This document shows, one piece after another, positions 21,315 through 33,600 of a stretch of 64,000 bases of DNA. A model generated the notes under the pieces. That model did no database searches. It saw only the letters and a list, made by a program, of their open reading frames with translations, and was not told the DNA's origin. Numbering within the stretch: position 1 is the first letter of the stretch; each line of letters opens with the position of its first letter. Both the position numbers and the translations under genes were made by a program. Source of the stretch: Isochrysis galbana (lineage: Eukaryota; Haptophyta; Isochrysidales; Isochrysidaceae); the NCBI GenBank assembly GCA_018136815.1, contig CM030932.1:2959019-3023018 (forward strand), written 5' to 3'.

Positions 21315-21356
21315 CCTCCCTCCCTCCCTCCCTCCCTTCCCCTCTCTCTCTCTGTC
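21315..21356. promoter_or_regulatory. Pyrimidine-rich tract before the coiled-coil gene
   Basis: (CCCT)n followed by (CT)n on the plus strand, 30-70 bp upstream of the minus-strand ATG. Here the coding strand is purine-rich, opposite to most neighbours. Confidence 0.25.
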
Positions 21357-21404
21357 AGAGTTTTCTTGTTGTCCTACCCGTGCTGATGCTGAGGGATTTT
21401 GATC

Positions 21405-21945
21405 TCGTAAAGTTAAATATTAATATTAAGAATATTTAAAATAAATAAAAACCACAAAAAAACAAATAAAATGTACTTTTATGTGTTTATTCAAACGATG
21501 CTATGACTATAAGTCTTCATTTTAAACTAAGGTTTACTAAGATAATTACTATCAAGTTATAATTTTTAATTCAACATTTTTAAGGATCAAATTTATTGTC
21601 ACTGAATAATAATTTTATTACTAGTACTTCACTAAACTTTAATTTGAATGATTCATTGAAAAGTGTATTTTCGTAAAAAAATGTTATAATAAATTATAAT
21701 TAATTAATTGAAATTATCCATACGCTAATTCCGTTTTTGATTTTTATTCGAATAATTCATTGAAAAGTATATTTTCGTAAAAAATATTATAATAAATTAT
21801 ATTTAATTAGCTCATTCCGTTTTTGATATTTAATTATTTATTACCTGAATAATTAATTGAAAAGTATATTTTCATAAAAATATTATATTTATATTTAATT
21901 GATTAAAATTATTTCTACGATCATTCCTTTTTTATTTTAACAGCA
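21405..21945. repeat. AT-rich island with three diverged tandem units
   Basis: About 540 bp of strongly AT-rich sequence in an otherwise GC-rich region. Three units of roughly 90-100 bp (from about 21645, 21745 and 21843) each carry gaa.aattcattgaaaagt-like, tattttcgtaaaaa and attccgtttttga blocks. No coding frame. The island runs up to a CT microsatellite and an assembly gap. Confidence 0.7.
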
Positions 21946-21995
21946 TAACCTCCCTCTCTTCTCTCTGCCCCCCCCCCCTCTCTGCCTCTCTCTCT

Positions 21996-22095
21996 NNNNN
22001 NNNNNNNNNNNNNNNNNNNNNNNNNNNNNNNNNNNNNNNNNNNNNNNNNNNNNNNNNNNNNNNNNNNNNNNNNNNNNNNNNNNNNNNNNNNNNNN
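21996..22095. other. Assembly gap (100 N)
   Basis: Exactly 100 unknown bases preceded by a (CT)n run. A round number suggests a placeholder of unknown true size. Confidence 0.95.
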
Positions 22096-23090
22096 GGCGA
22101 GTGCAACGCTGACGGACGGCCCCTCTCCTGACTCATGTTGGCCTACACAGCCATAATTAGGTTGGCTTTGCCCCCAATCAAGAGTGGTCGGCGCCTCACT
22201 TGACGTCGAGCTCCTTGCTGTCAAAACAAGGCTGACTTCAAGTTTCCCTCGGGCATTTTAGACATTAGTTTTTATTTACGGCGCTACTGCAAGCGTGGTT
22301 CGCCCTTTGCGAGGCACAGCACGGACACCGAACCTTCATCCTAGCGGCAGCTCTCATGAAATCGACTCGCAAGCTGCATGGCCCCACCGCCGGTCGCAAT
22401 CTGATTGCACGGGTGTGAGCGTGGTATGGGTTTTGGATGGGCGAGCAATGGCAATGACGAAGCTGTAAGGACGACATGACCTTGCAAATCTCGTATCGCA
22501 ACACGTGCCACAGAGGTCCTTGATTCCAGGGAAGACACGGCTCTTCTTAAATGTTACGGAAGGCGTTGACATTGCTGACGGCGAGTTCGAAGAGAACTTG
22601 GTTGTGCGTGCCGCTGCATGCTTACCACAGCTTGCTTGCCATTGACCAGGCCGCCATACACATACACGTCATGTTGAGCCTTCTGTTGAAAGTCAAGATC
22701 TTCATGCTTTGTTTGTGTTGCACGAAACGCTACATGCCTTGCACACACTGCGCTTTGGTGCATTGCACTCTATCGTTATGTGGTGTTAGTTATTAGTTAG
22801 TGGCCTATGTAAGCTTTGTGTGCTCAATCCATAACTCGGGTCACCCCCATCATCCATCATCGTTGTCATTATCATCGTTCCATTTCATCACGTTCGCTTC
22901 GTTTGGCTGGCTAAACGCTGACGGCGGGCACGCGTTGTGCGCATGCAGTTTGGCGGCGCTCATAGCGCTCAATGGTCCATGGCTTGAGCTCGAGGCCCGG
23001 CTGATTTTACTCGTTTGCCGAGTCGAGCGTGACCGAAGGGCCCTGGGCCACTGCGTCGCGAGGGCAGCACCGGCGCGCAGCACGCCCATC
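22096..23090. other. Intergenic, no gene recognised
   Basis: Moderate-GC sequence. A plus-strand frame from 22800 and a minus-strand frame from 23089 are open for 80-130 codons but show no domain, bias or splice context that I can support. Confidence 0.35.
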
Positions 23091-23874
23091 CATTCGCGGC
23101 GAATGGAACCACTACCTGCACTACACGGCTACACGTACTTTCTACACCCCCACTCCCCCGGCCCTTCTCCCCCCGCCATCAGGCGGCTCCCTCCCCCCGT
23201 ACACTACTAGGTTACAGGGGGATAGGGGTGAAGGGCTTAGATATGGTCCGGTGGCCCGCGCCCCCCCCCCCCCGGTGCCCGGTGATCCGTTCCCCCCTCC
23301 CCCCTTCCTCCTACGCCTCCCGGCGGCTGGCGGCGGACTCTATCTCGACTTATCCTGTAAACAAGCGCGAGACTTACCGATTTTTCGGTGGGCGGAGCTC
23401 TCGCTCCGCCCACCCCCTTCTCCGCGCGCTCTCTCCCCTCTCCTGCGGCACGCGCGATGGCGCGCCTGCGGCAGGCCTGCAGCTGCCCTCTGGCGGCCCT
23501 TGGTTGGAGGCACCTGGAGGCCAGCTCAGGGGGCAGAGGCAGAGGAGGCTGGGGCTGGGCCCCCCTGGCCTCCTCTGCCTCTCCCTCGCTGGCGCTCTTG
23601 CGCCTCTGGGGCCCCCAATCTGCACCTGTCTGCCTGTCGACCGGGGGGCAGGAGGGGTTGGAGCGATGGGCTGGCCACGCCTGGCCAGGACGCGCGATTC
23701 AGGCGAGCCTGTGGCCTGTGGGGAGGAGGATGGGTCAGCATGGCAGTGTGCTCCTGGCAAGCCATCAGGCATGCCAGGAGCATGAGTGGTTCCTCCCCTA
23801 CGGCGGCAGGGGAGGAGTGGAGAGAGGGGGGGGCTCGTGCCCCCCCATGGGCGAACTAAGTATAAACTTGGTTG
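23091..23874 (-). mobile_element. GC-rich dispersed element, copy S1
   Basis: Long copy of the ~760-bp family; its 3' end (by comparison with the LINEs) is at 23091 and its 5' end at 23874. It shares the gcgggacttac-like, ctccgcccacccccttctcc, gcctgcggcaggcctgcagc and hairpin (ggggggctcgtgcccccc) blocks with copies at 28246, 45901 and 49413. The terminal ~30 bp at the 3' side is missing. No target duplication seen. Stop-poor frames in it are shared by copies but reflect GC content. Confidence 0.75.
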
Positions 23875-24636
23875 TGCTGTGTTACGATTAGTTGATTAGT
23901 TTCGCGTGCGTTTGTGTTTGTGTGAATATGCGTGCGCGTGAATGTTGTGAGAATTTATCTTGTGAATACAGGGGCTCGATGCGAGCGGCGATGATGGCGC
24001 TCTTCGTCGCACAGGCCGCGATGGTTGCCTGGGGGGCACCACCGCGATAATGTTACATTGGCGACTAATTGGGTTTTCACCCCAATGACCAATGACCAAT
24101 GAGCTTGTGGGGAGTTCTAAGTTCTAACGGGAGCCGGGGGCACGCGAGGGGGAGGTATAATCGGGTGCTTAGTGCTTAGTTTTGTTTGTGCCTTTGGAGT
24201 TGGTGCGCTCATGTGCGTCGTGGCTTGGCGTGTTGGTACAATATAAGGCTAGTGAGAGTAGCGGCACTCATGCTCAATAATATGATTAGTATTCACCATT
24301 AACAATTAACTCCTTACTGCTTACTGACTGCAACGCGACCTCCGTCGCGACGTCACGACCTCCCCTGCCGCTCCTCTTCTTCCCCCCTGTTTGGCCCTAA
24401 CCCAGGAGGGCCCAGTGAGTGATAGCAATATCGTGTAGACCATTGGAAACATCATGATGTTAGCGCGCTCGCGAGACAACAAACGGTGCTCCGACGACGT
24501 TCCCCTACTCCCCCTCTTCTCACTGGGAGTAGATCTCACACCTATACAACAAAACCACGCCAAGGTCAAACACCCCCCCCCAAACGGGCGCCTGTAGAAC
24601 TGTATACCGGTTGGGGGGGCGGAGCTCCCGTGCACG
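23875..24636. other. Upstream region of the NAMPT gene
   Basis: Positions 23915-24030 resemble 16190-16330 inverted, including a signal-peptide-like frame at 23979. The remainder holds no gene I can name. A poly-C run lies about 70 bp before the NAMPT start. Confidence 0.45.
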
Positions 24637-27467
24637 ATGGCGTCGGTGTGCAAGGAGCTCTCCTCCTGCTTCACCTCCAAGGCGGCGGTGGGGGTCGAGG
24701 AGATGAAGGAGAAGCATGGGAGGGAGGAGAAGAAGAAGGATCAGGAGGGGGAGGAGGAGTTGGGCCCGCGCAAGTGCACCACGCCTAGGTGAAGCCGCTC
24801 GAACGAGCACACTGCCTGCGTTGGTCTCCCTTCGCCTCCTTCTGAGAGAAAGGCGAGCCTTCCCTCTCCCTTTCTTCTCCTCCCTTCGCCTTCTCTCCCC
24901 CCCGCCGCCTCCTCCTACTGCTTTCTTTTCCCCCTTCCCCCCTTCGCCTTCTTCCACCCCTTCGCCTTTTCCCCCTCGCCTTCTCCGCCTCGCCTTCTCC
25001 GCCTCGCCTTCTCCCTCTCCTCTTCTCCCCTTCTCCCCTTCTCCCTTTCCCCCCTCCCCTATTCCATCTCCCTTTCTCATTCTCGCCCGCCCCATATCCC
25101 CCGCCCCATATGCCCCTTCCGCTCTTTCCCTCCCCTTCTCCCTCTTTCTCCCTCCCTCCCTGTATCCCTTCCAAGCACCCGCACACACGCTCAAACGCTC
25201 ATCCTCCCTCCCTTCCGGACCAACCACATCCCCCCGCCACCCCCCCGCTGTTCCTCCTTCCTCCTTCGGTCCCCCACTTAGTGGCCCCCCCTCTCTTCTC
25301 CTCCTGCCTTCTCCAACTCCCCACCTCCCGCACTTCCGCTCGATCTCCCTGCCATCTCGCCTGCTCAGATTCTCGCTTGCCTTTTCTTCCACCCTGCCAA
25401 CCACTTCTGGACCACTGAGCTGGCTGTGCTCTGTGTGAATGACCTCCTCCCCGCAGGAAGCCGCTGACTTCACGAGCTGATATATTTGAGAATATCTTGC
25501 TCATGACCGACTCATACAAGGTGTGGATGCACTGGCGACATCTGGAGGGGACGGGAGGAGGGGGTCGAAGAGTTGAGAAGATGAGTGGAAGGAAGGAGAG
25601 GCAGGAGCTTGTTGGAGGAGCTGAGGAAAGAAGTGGAGATTGGAAGGGGCGGCGGAAGACGAGCGAAGCGGAAGGCGGGCGAGCCAGAAGATGGATGAGA
25701 CGAGACAGGAGACTGGCAACTTGAATGGAATTGAACATAGGGCAAGTCGAGGAACAAAGCGTGGAGAGCTTGGGGGGGGGTGGGAAGGAATGGTTGCGTT
25801 TCAAGGATTGCTGATTTGCCGGTTGTACGTCCGGCTCTTCCATCACAGGTATCACACTATCGGCAGTATCCACCCAACACCGCGTACGTCTATTCCTACT
25901 TTGAATCGCGTGGTGGCAAGTTTAGCGAGGTATGCTTTTTTGGCTTGCAGTACTTCATCAAACGCTATCTGGAGGGCGTGGTTGTCACAAAGGAGAAGAT
26001 TGACGAGGCGGAAGTCATTGTAAATCAGCACATGGGCGGCCCACACTTCAATCGTGCAGGTTGGGAGCACATTCTTCACAAGTGCGGCGGAAAGCTGCCA
26101 GTATCCATAATGGCCGTGCCAGAGGGAACCATTGTTCCGACAAAGAATGTCCTCTTCACAATGGTGAACACTGACCCAGTGTGCTATTGGCTGACCAACT
26201 ACTTGGAGACCTTGCTCGTCCAGGTGCTTGGGCAAACATGCATAACGTCTCGCCGACACCTCTGACACCAGGGCCCCATACTGCACGAGAGATGCCATGC
26301 AATCCACGATGTCTGCAGGTTTGGTATCCAATGACGGTTGCCACCTCCTCGCGCGAGCAAAAGAAGATCATCGCCAGCTATTTCGACTCAACTGGGTGCC
26401 CTCGATCCGAGGGATCTCCTGAATTGGCATTCAAACTTCACGACTTTGGATACCGAGGCGTCTCGTCCGTCGAGTACGCTATGCGAGTGCCTTGCCCCTT
26501 ATGTCTGCGGCACGATCTACCTCCACACACACAGTTGCACGGGACGCAAGCCAGTGTTGTCGTAGCCCGGATTGCGCGCTTGGTTTCGGTGATAGACGCA
26601 AGCGATGATTCGCCACGGGATCACATGCGCTGTTTCAGGTCTGCTGGCCTCGGCGGCGCGGCCCATCTCATCAACTTTATGGGGACGGACACTCTCGCCG
26701 GGATTTTGTTAGCCAAGCGCTTTTATTTGGAGAAGGGCATGCCCGGGTTCTCCATTCCTGCGGCTGAGCACTCCACCATCACGAGCTGGGGCCGAGAGCG
26801 TGAGCTGGATGCCTTCCGCAACATGCTGACATCGTACCCCACAGGGCTCGTGGCAGTCGTCTCCGACAGCTACAACATCTACGATGCGTGCGACAAGTTG
26901 TGGGGCACCGAGCTCAAGCAAATGATTCTCGACCGTGATGGCACCCTCGTTGTGCGTCCCGACTCTGGCGAGCCCAAGGTTATTGTAGTGGAGGTACTCA
27001 AGATTCTCACGGAAAGATTCGGTTGCACCACCAACCAAAGGGGCTTCAAGATGTTGCCACCGCAGATTCGCGTCATCCAAGGAGATGGGATCTCTTACGA
27101 AAGACTAGGAGAGATCTTGCAGGCGATGCAAGACGCAGGATTTGCTGCTGACAATCTCGCTTTTGGTTCCGGCGGCGCTTTGCTGCAGAAAGTGAACCGC
27201 GACACTCAAAAGATTGCATTCAAATGCTCGGAGATTACAGATAACAAGGGCAAGACGACCCTCGTGTACAAGGATCCAATTAGCGATCATGGCAAGATGT
27301 CCAAGAAGGGCCGCCTTACTTTGGAGAAAGATTCAACTGGCAAAGTCGTCACCAAGACTGAGGGCAGAGGTGACCCAATGAAAGATATGCTAGTCGAGGT
27401 CTTCCGGGACGGCAAAATGATGAAGGAGTACAACTTCGCCGAGATTCGCAAGCGGGCACAAATTTGA
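24637..27467 (+). CDS. NAMPT: Nicotinamide phosphoribosyltransferase
   Basis: Converts nicotinamide and PRPP to nicotinamide mononucleotide, the first step of the two-step NAD salvage route. Five exons: 24637-24788, 25457-25520, 25849-26223, 26319-26473 and 26639-27467, giving 524 residues against about 490 in animals. All introns are GT-AG and phases match (2, 0, 0, 2). Conserved segments in order: ENILLMTDSYK, HYRQYPPNT, VNTDPVCYWLTNY, PMTVATSSREQKK, KLHDFGYRGVSS, INFMGTDT, IPAAEHSTITSWG with the catalytic His, SDSYNIYDAC, VVRPDSGEP, RVIQGDG, AFGSGGALLQK and SKKGRLTL. The N-terminal ~50 residues from exon 1 are a Lys/Glu-rich extension (KEKHGREEKKKDQ). The 668-bp first intron is almost pure pyrimidine-rich sequence. 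Exon 1 is inferred from a matching phase-2 junction; a start at the LLM methionine in exon 2 is the alternative. Confidence 0.93.
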
Positions 27468-28245
27468 ATCAGGTACGGATGCGCACTCCGGCCAAACAGC
27501 GATGCGACATTGGACAGCCGCAGCGGTGAGGAGTACCAATGGACATGGACCTCTTGCGCTTTTGCGCATGCCGCTGCGATGAGTCACCTAGCAATCAACT
27601 CTTTGACCCGTCGTCTACCATACTCTCAACCACCCTCAACTCTCGACGTCTCCCAATGCATCTGCGATTTGGAGCACCCTCTTCATGTGGCTCACATGAT
27701 TCGATCGTTTGCGCAATCAACCACATTGCCCATGGGTGAATGTTGAATGCCGTACTCGCGGGGTTCTCGAACATGTGTCAAGCGCTAAAGTGGGTCTTTT
27801 GCACGCCTTTCCCACAACACCAGAGCTTCTCCGTAATAGTAGATAGAGCGTACACGAAAGCACGTCCCACATGGTAAGTACTCACTATCGGTGGTTCGTG
27901 GTCCACCGCCACCGCACATGCAATGGCATTGGTATTCGATCCGTAGAGGCGGAGAAGGAGGGTTGAGGGGCTCGGCAAGCAGAGTGACCACCGTGCGATG
28001 AGAGGGAAGAGAGATGCGTTCGGTTGCTTCGTCGGCAGCCGATGCTGAGATGAGAGAAAGGAAGTCTAAGCGCTCCTAGGAACGTGCTTTGATCTCTACA
28101 CTTGTGTCGGAACATCTCCCTCAGGTCTTGTGAGGTGGACCCGTTCATTGCGGAATATACTCAGAAGGCACAAGGCGGCCCCCGAATGAATTAATTCTCG
28201 GCTTAATTCCAATTCATGGATTTCTTAGATAATATCATGGAGGAC
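27468..28245. other. Downstream intergenic, no gene recognised
   Basis: Several 60-90 codon frames exist on both strands. One on the minus strand (27978-27778) looks mildly protein-like but matches nothing I know. No RNA gene or repeat identified. Confidence 0.35.
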
Positions 28246-28878
28246 CAACTAAGTTTATACTTGGTTCGCCCATGGGGGGGCACGAGCCCCCCCCTCTCTC
28301 CACTCCTCCCCTGCCGTGGGGGAGGAACCACCCATCCTCCTGGCATGCCTGATGGCTTGCCAGGAGGCCACTGCCCTGCTGACCCACTCTCTCCCTGACA
28401 GGCTCGCCTGATTCGCGCGTCCTGGCCCCTCGTGGCCAGCCCATCGCTCCAACCCCCCCTCCCCCCCTGGTCGACAGGCAGACAGGTGCAGAGTGGGGGC
28501 CCCTGAGGCCCAGGAGCGCCAGCGAGGGAGAGGCAGGGGAGACCAGGGCCCAACCCCAGCCTCCTCTGCCCCCTGAGCTGGCCTCCAGGAGCCTCCAGGG
28601 GTCGCCAGCAAGCAGCTGCAGGCTTGTCGCAGGCGCGCCATCGCGCGTGCCTGCAGGAGAGGGGAGCGAGAGAGCGCGGAGAAGGGGGTGGGCGGAGCGA
28701 GGGCTCCGCTCACCGGAAAATATGTAAGTCCCGCACCTGTTTACAGGAGAAGTCGGGACTGAGGACGCCGCCAGCCCGGTAGGCATAGGAGGAAGAGGGG
28801 AACGGATCACCGGGGGGGGGGCGCGGGCCACCGACCATATCTAAGCCCTTTTCCCCTATCCCCCTAGTAGTGCACGGG
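28246..28878 (+). mobile_element. GC-rich dispersed element, copy S2 (3' truncated)
   Basis: 5' end caactaagtttatacttgg at 28246, oriented left to right, highly similar to 49414-50050. It stops at tagtgcacggg (28878) about 130 bp short of the family's 3' end and is joined directly to a LINE reverse-transcriptase fragment that is itself broken at the same base. Confidence 0.75.
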
Positions 28879-30671
28879 ACTCCTCGCTACGGTAGGGCAA
28901 TGTTGCGTCGAAGTCGGTAAACACGTTATGTATGGTGTTGCAATCTAGCTTGTTCCATAGCTTCGCCCACGTGGGGTTCATTTTGGGTCCCGGGTGTGTC
29001 GGGCTGCCCCATATGGGTTGCGATAGTACGCCTTCTCTACTCGTTCCTAGGGATGTTAGCTTGAGTGTGCGAATATTATTCAGCGCTCGCTTCCAGAACT
29101 CCGGGAGTTTGCTTGGGCCCGTTATCCCATCGGTTAGCTTGCTCGTGGGTATCGTCGAGAGCACTGCTGCTCTCCCTATGTTTGTGCGGCAGAACCATGC
29201 GTCGAGCACTTGCTTCCATTGCGCCTGGCGGGCGTCCAGGTAATTTAGGATCCACTTGGATTGTAGCGCTTTGACGTGGTTGTCCTAGTCCAGAAGGCCC
29301 AGCCCTAGTTGGGGGTCCTTCTCCGAAGCGCCTTTTAGCGGGATGTCGGGGTGTTTTATCCATTGTAGTCTTCGCCCGGTACGCGTGTTCGTCCACAATA
29401 TTCTGTCTACTGATCTCTTAACCGCCGCGTGGAACGACCTCGGGGCTGCCAGCGTTTGCAGCCAGTATCTCGGGATAGAGTATATGAGGAAGTTGGCTAC
29501 CTTTGTTTTACCATGTATAGATAGGTTGCTTGTGATCGGCTCGTATATACTGGTTTTTCTTTCTATTTTGTCAGCTAGTTTTCGCCAGAATCCTTTCAAG
29601 GCCTGGGGCCCTCCTAGCGGGACCCCTAATATGGTCGCATACTCGCTTCGTTTTAGCCACTTGTATCTTTGAAATCTAGCGGGCGGTCGCTTTCTTTTCA
29701 GGGATCCCATTCTTAGGCCTTCGAATTTTTGGTCGTTAGGCTTGCCACATGAGGCCGCCGCGTATCTCTCTACCCATTCGAGTGAGCGTGCCAGGCTGCC
29801 GTAGTCGGCCGCCATAAGTTGCGTGTCGTCGGCGAACTGGCTTATTTTAAGTTCGGCTCCATTAACAATGATTGCTTCTATTTCTTCGTCTTCGTTGATC
29901 GCCCGGGTGAGTGCTTCCGCCGTGAGTAGAAAAGCCAGCGGCGATAGCGGGCATCCTTGAGGAACCCCGCTCGCTACGTTGAATGGGAAGCTTCTGCCCC
30001 CGTTGGCCTTGATGTATCGAATGGGCTTCGCTTCGGTGTTGGTTAGAGCTTTCGCGTATCTACGGAAGTCCTCCCCGAATTTTAGCTTTTCGAGTGCGAT
30101 GTGATAAAATTCCCAATTAACCCTGTCGAAGGCTTTTTCCCAGTCCAGCGCTAGGAGGAGTCCGGGCTCCCCCGTTTCTTCTAGGTACGCGTGTGTAAGT
30201 TGTAACAAGTGAGTAGCTTCGCCTATTAGTCGATGTGGGACGAAACCCAGTTGGTCCTTCGAGATAATGTTTCCGATCACCGTTTTCAATCTGTTCGTGA
30301 GTATTTTGGCTAAGATTTTGTAGTCGCTTTGTAGCAACGTGATAGGTCTATAGTTTCTAGGGTCCCGCGTGTCCCCTTTTTTATACAAGAGTATTATGTC
30401 CCCTTCTCTCATAGACACGTTCAGGTGCCCCTGTTCGAGCGCATGGTTCAAAACTCTTAGGAAGTCGTGCTTAACTATCTCTACGAAGCTTTTATAGAAT
30501 TCCGCCGGTAGCGCGTCCGGTCCCGCGCTTTTGCCTCTGCCCATCTGTGCTATGGCGTTCAGTAGTTCCTCCATGGTAATTCTCCCCTCTATTGCTTCTC
30601 TATCCCATGTGTTCATGGGTTGTGCTTCCATCACCGCCTCCAAGTCGCGGTCCCTCACGTTTTGTCTCTCT
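28879..30671 (-). mobile_element. LINE fragment with reverse transcriptase (both ends missing)
   Basis: The minus-strand frame from 30671 to 28879 encodes the ORF2 reverse transcriptase core: GPDALPAEFYK, LQSDYKILAKILTNRLK, LALDWEKAFDRVNWEF (motif A), SGVPQGCPLSP (motif B), SQFADDTQL (motif C, FADD) and the following thumb region. One in-frame TAG at 29285-29287 replaces the Trp found in the neighbouring copy (LLDWGNHVK), after which the frame continues to about 28879. The upstream edge abuts the oligo-T tail of the next LINE. It lacks endonuclease, C-terminus and 3' UTR, so it is inactive. Confidence 0.85.
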
Positions 30672-30677
30672 TGGTAT

Positions 30678-33600
30678 AAAAAAAAATCTTTCTGAAGATT
30701 CGGGGCTACTCGCCTACTAGCTATGGGTCACACCTGTGCCTTCGCTCTCTACATCACCCTTAACTTCCCTCCCTCCACCTCTTTCCCTGCCCCCCTTCTT
30801 TCCTTTTTCTTCGGTTTCCGGGGTCCGGCCTCGGTACACTACCTGGGGCCTGGTTCGGAGTGTGGGGCTCGGGCAGGCCTTTCGAGTTTGTCGATAGTGT
30901 TGTGTGTGTCTGTCCGTCTTCGTCTTGTTTGTGTTAGTTAGGTCCGGTTCCTAATGTCCCCGGCATCAATTTTGAGTGGCGTGCCAAAGCTTCAATTGCT
31001 AAGGTTGTCTTACTCCCTGATCCCCTCGACAGCGTGGACGATCCCTAGCTTGGTGGTCAGTGCCACTATCTCTGCATTGGGCCTAAGTCCGCCTTTGTCG
31101 TTTCTACTAAAGATGGGTCTCAAGTCGTTCATGTCTACCCTTTTCTTGGGTTGCCTGCCCATGCCCGCCTGGGCTGTTCTCGCCGAATCGGTTTCTTGTG
31201 CGAATAGGAGTGCTTTGCTCAGCAAGGCATATCTCTCTATGGTTCTTATCAGTATTGATTCCTCCGAAAATTTTACACCATCGTAGTGTATCCTATAGAA
31301 GTCCGTGATTATGTATCTCCACGCTAATAGGTATAGTATACATATCGCTTTCGGGGCGTCTCCTTTCGGGAAAACGAATAGGTTATCTATAATGGTTTCC
31401 TCTCTGCTCCTTTCAACCTCAGGTGAGAAGCGCGCGACTTTATTTAGTTCGCCTAGGATGTTAGTTATCCTGGGGCATTCACCTAGGTGGATCGAGGATT
31501 CCTCCGCCTCCCCACATATGCGGCATGTTTTGTTTCTGCCCGGAAAACGGTTATATGTGCCTACTCGCCTGTGTGTGATATGTTTGAAGTGCAAGTGCAT
31601 GTCTCGCGTCGTTATCATTGGCGAGGTGTATAGCTTTGCGAGGTGCGCCCATGTGTCGCCTGAGGTTTGCAGTTTTTCCTCCCACTTGATCAGTCCCGTG
31701 TGGTGTTTGCGCTTGCATTTCGCTTGCTGGAGGGCCTCGGTGATATGTTCTACACCGGTGCCGTCCAGCGGCGTCTTGCCGTCTAGTGTGTATTCGTCTG
31801 CTAGCGGGTACTCTAGCCTTTTATTGGTTTTGTACCCTTCCCCCCAATGCGCCGGTGGGGATGGGTCTAGGTTCGTGGGTGCGGCGGGCAATCTTTTCCC
31901 GACTATGGGTGTGCCTAAGTATGAGAGCTCCGCCTCATACCACCTTCCTTTGATGCTCACGTAGTATTCCCCGTCTATTGTTATTCGCAGTTCGGGTGTC
32001 GGTTCCTCCGGAACGCTTTGGTTGCCGGTCCCCTCGCTTCTCGCTGGTGCGCCTCCTATTTCGGCCGCGTTGTCTGCCGCCGCCATCAACGTCGTGGCGT
32101 GTTTGACTATTATGTCCCATGTTTCTAAGAATTTGTCTCTTGGGATATATTCCCCCTGAAATTGTATATACGTGTCGTTGTTCCTGAGGTATTGCGTGCA
32201 TTCTTCGCTGCTATAGGGCGCGGTCGCCGCGTGGTCTTTGAATACGTTGTGTATGGTGTTGCATTCGAGCTTATTCCATAGCTTTGCCCACTTGGGTTTT
32301 ATACTCGGTCCCGGGTGCGTTGGGCTACCCCACATGGGTTGTGAGAGTGCTCCTTCTCTACTTACTTTTAACGATGTGAGTTTTAGTTCACGGATGTTGT
32401 TTAGCGCCAGCTTCCAGAACGCGGGTAGTTTACTTGTGCCCGTTATTCCATCGGTGAGTTTGCTCGTGGGGATTGTCGAGAGGACCGCTGCCCTTCCTAA
32501 GTTTGTCCGGCAAAACCACGCGTCGAGCACTTGCTTCCACTGTGCTTGGCGCGCGTCTAGATAGTTTAGGATCCATTTTGCTTGTAGTGCTTTGACGTGG
32601 TTACCCCAGTCTAGCAGTCCCAGCCCGAGGTGAGGCCCTTTTTCCGAAGAGTTTTTAGTGGGAATCTCGGGATACTTTATCCATTGTAGTCTTCGACCGG
32701 TGCGCGCGTTAGTCCACATAATTCTGTCCACGGATCTTTTGATTGCCGTATGGAATGATTTCGGGGCTGCAAGTATCTGCAACCAGTATCTAGGGATAGA
32801 ATATATGAGGAAATTCGCTACCTTCGTTTTCCCGTGTATAGATAGGTTGTTGGTTAGCGGTGCGTATATAGTGGTTTTCTTCTCCATCTTGTCGGCTAAT
32901 TTGCGCCAGAATTCCTTGATGGCCTGGGGCCCCCCTAACGGGACTCCCAGTATGGTCGCGTATTCGCTTCGTTTCAGCCACTTATATCTTTGGAATCTCG
33001 CGGGTGGGCGCTTCCTCTTCAGGGAGCCCATCCTCAATCCTTCGAACTTTTGATCGTTGGGTTTGCCGCACGAGGCCGCCGCGTATCTTTCTACCCAGCT
33101 GAGAGATCGCGCCAGGCTGCTGTAGTCTGCCGCTAAGAGTTGCGTATCGTCCGCAAATTGACTTATCTTAAGTTCGGCACCGTTAACTACGATGCCTTCT
33201 ATGTCTTCGTCTTCGTTTATCGCTCTGGTGAGGGCTTCTGCCGTTAAGAGGAAGGCCAGCGGCGAAAGCGGCCATCCTTGGGGGACGCCGCTCGCTATGT
33301 TGAAGGGGAAGCTTCTTCCCCCGTTCGCCTTTATGTAGCGGATTGGTTTAGCCTCGGAGTTCGTAAGAGCCTTCGCATACCTCTTGAAGTTTTCCCCGAA
33401 TTTTAGTTTGTCGAGGACCAAATGGTAAAATTCCCAGTTGACCCTGTCGAAGGCCTTTTCCCAGTCGAGCGCCAGGAGGAGTCCTGGCTCCCCCGTTTCG
33501 TCTAGGTATGCATTCGTCAGTTGTAACAGATGAGTGGCTTCTCCGATCAACCGTTTCGGGACGAAGCCTAACTGGTCTCGAGATTATGTTACCGATTACT

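Noticed and set aside
22800..23210. 136-codon plus-strand frame
   Set aside because: No recognisable family, crosses into the GC-rich element, and has no splice or start context to support it.
24520..25473. 317-codon minus-strand Glu/Gly/Arg-rich frame
   Set aside because: Antisense of the pyrimidine-rich NAMPT first intron.
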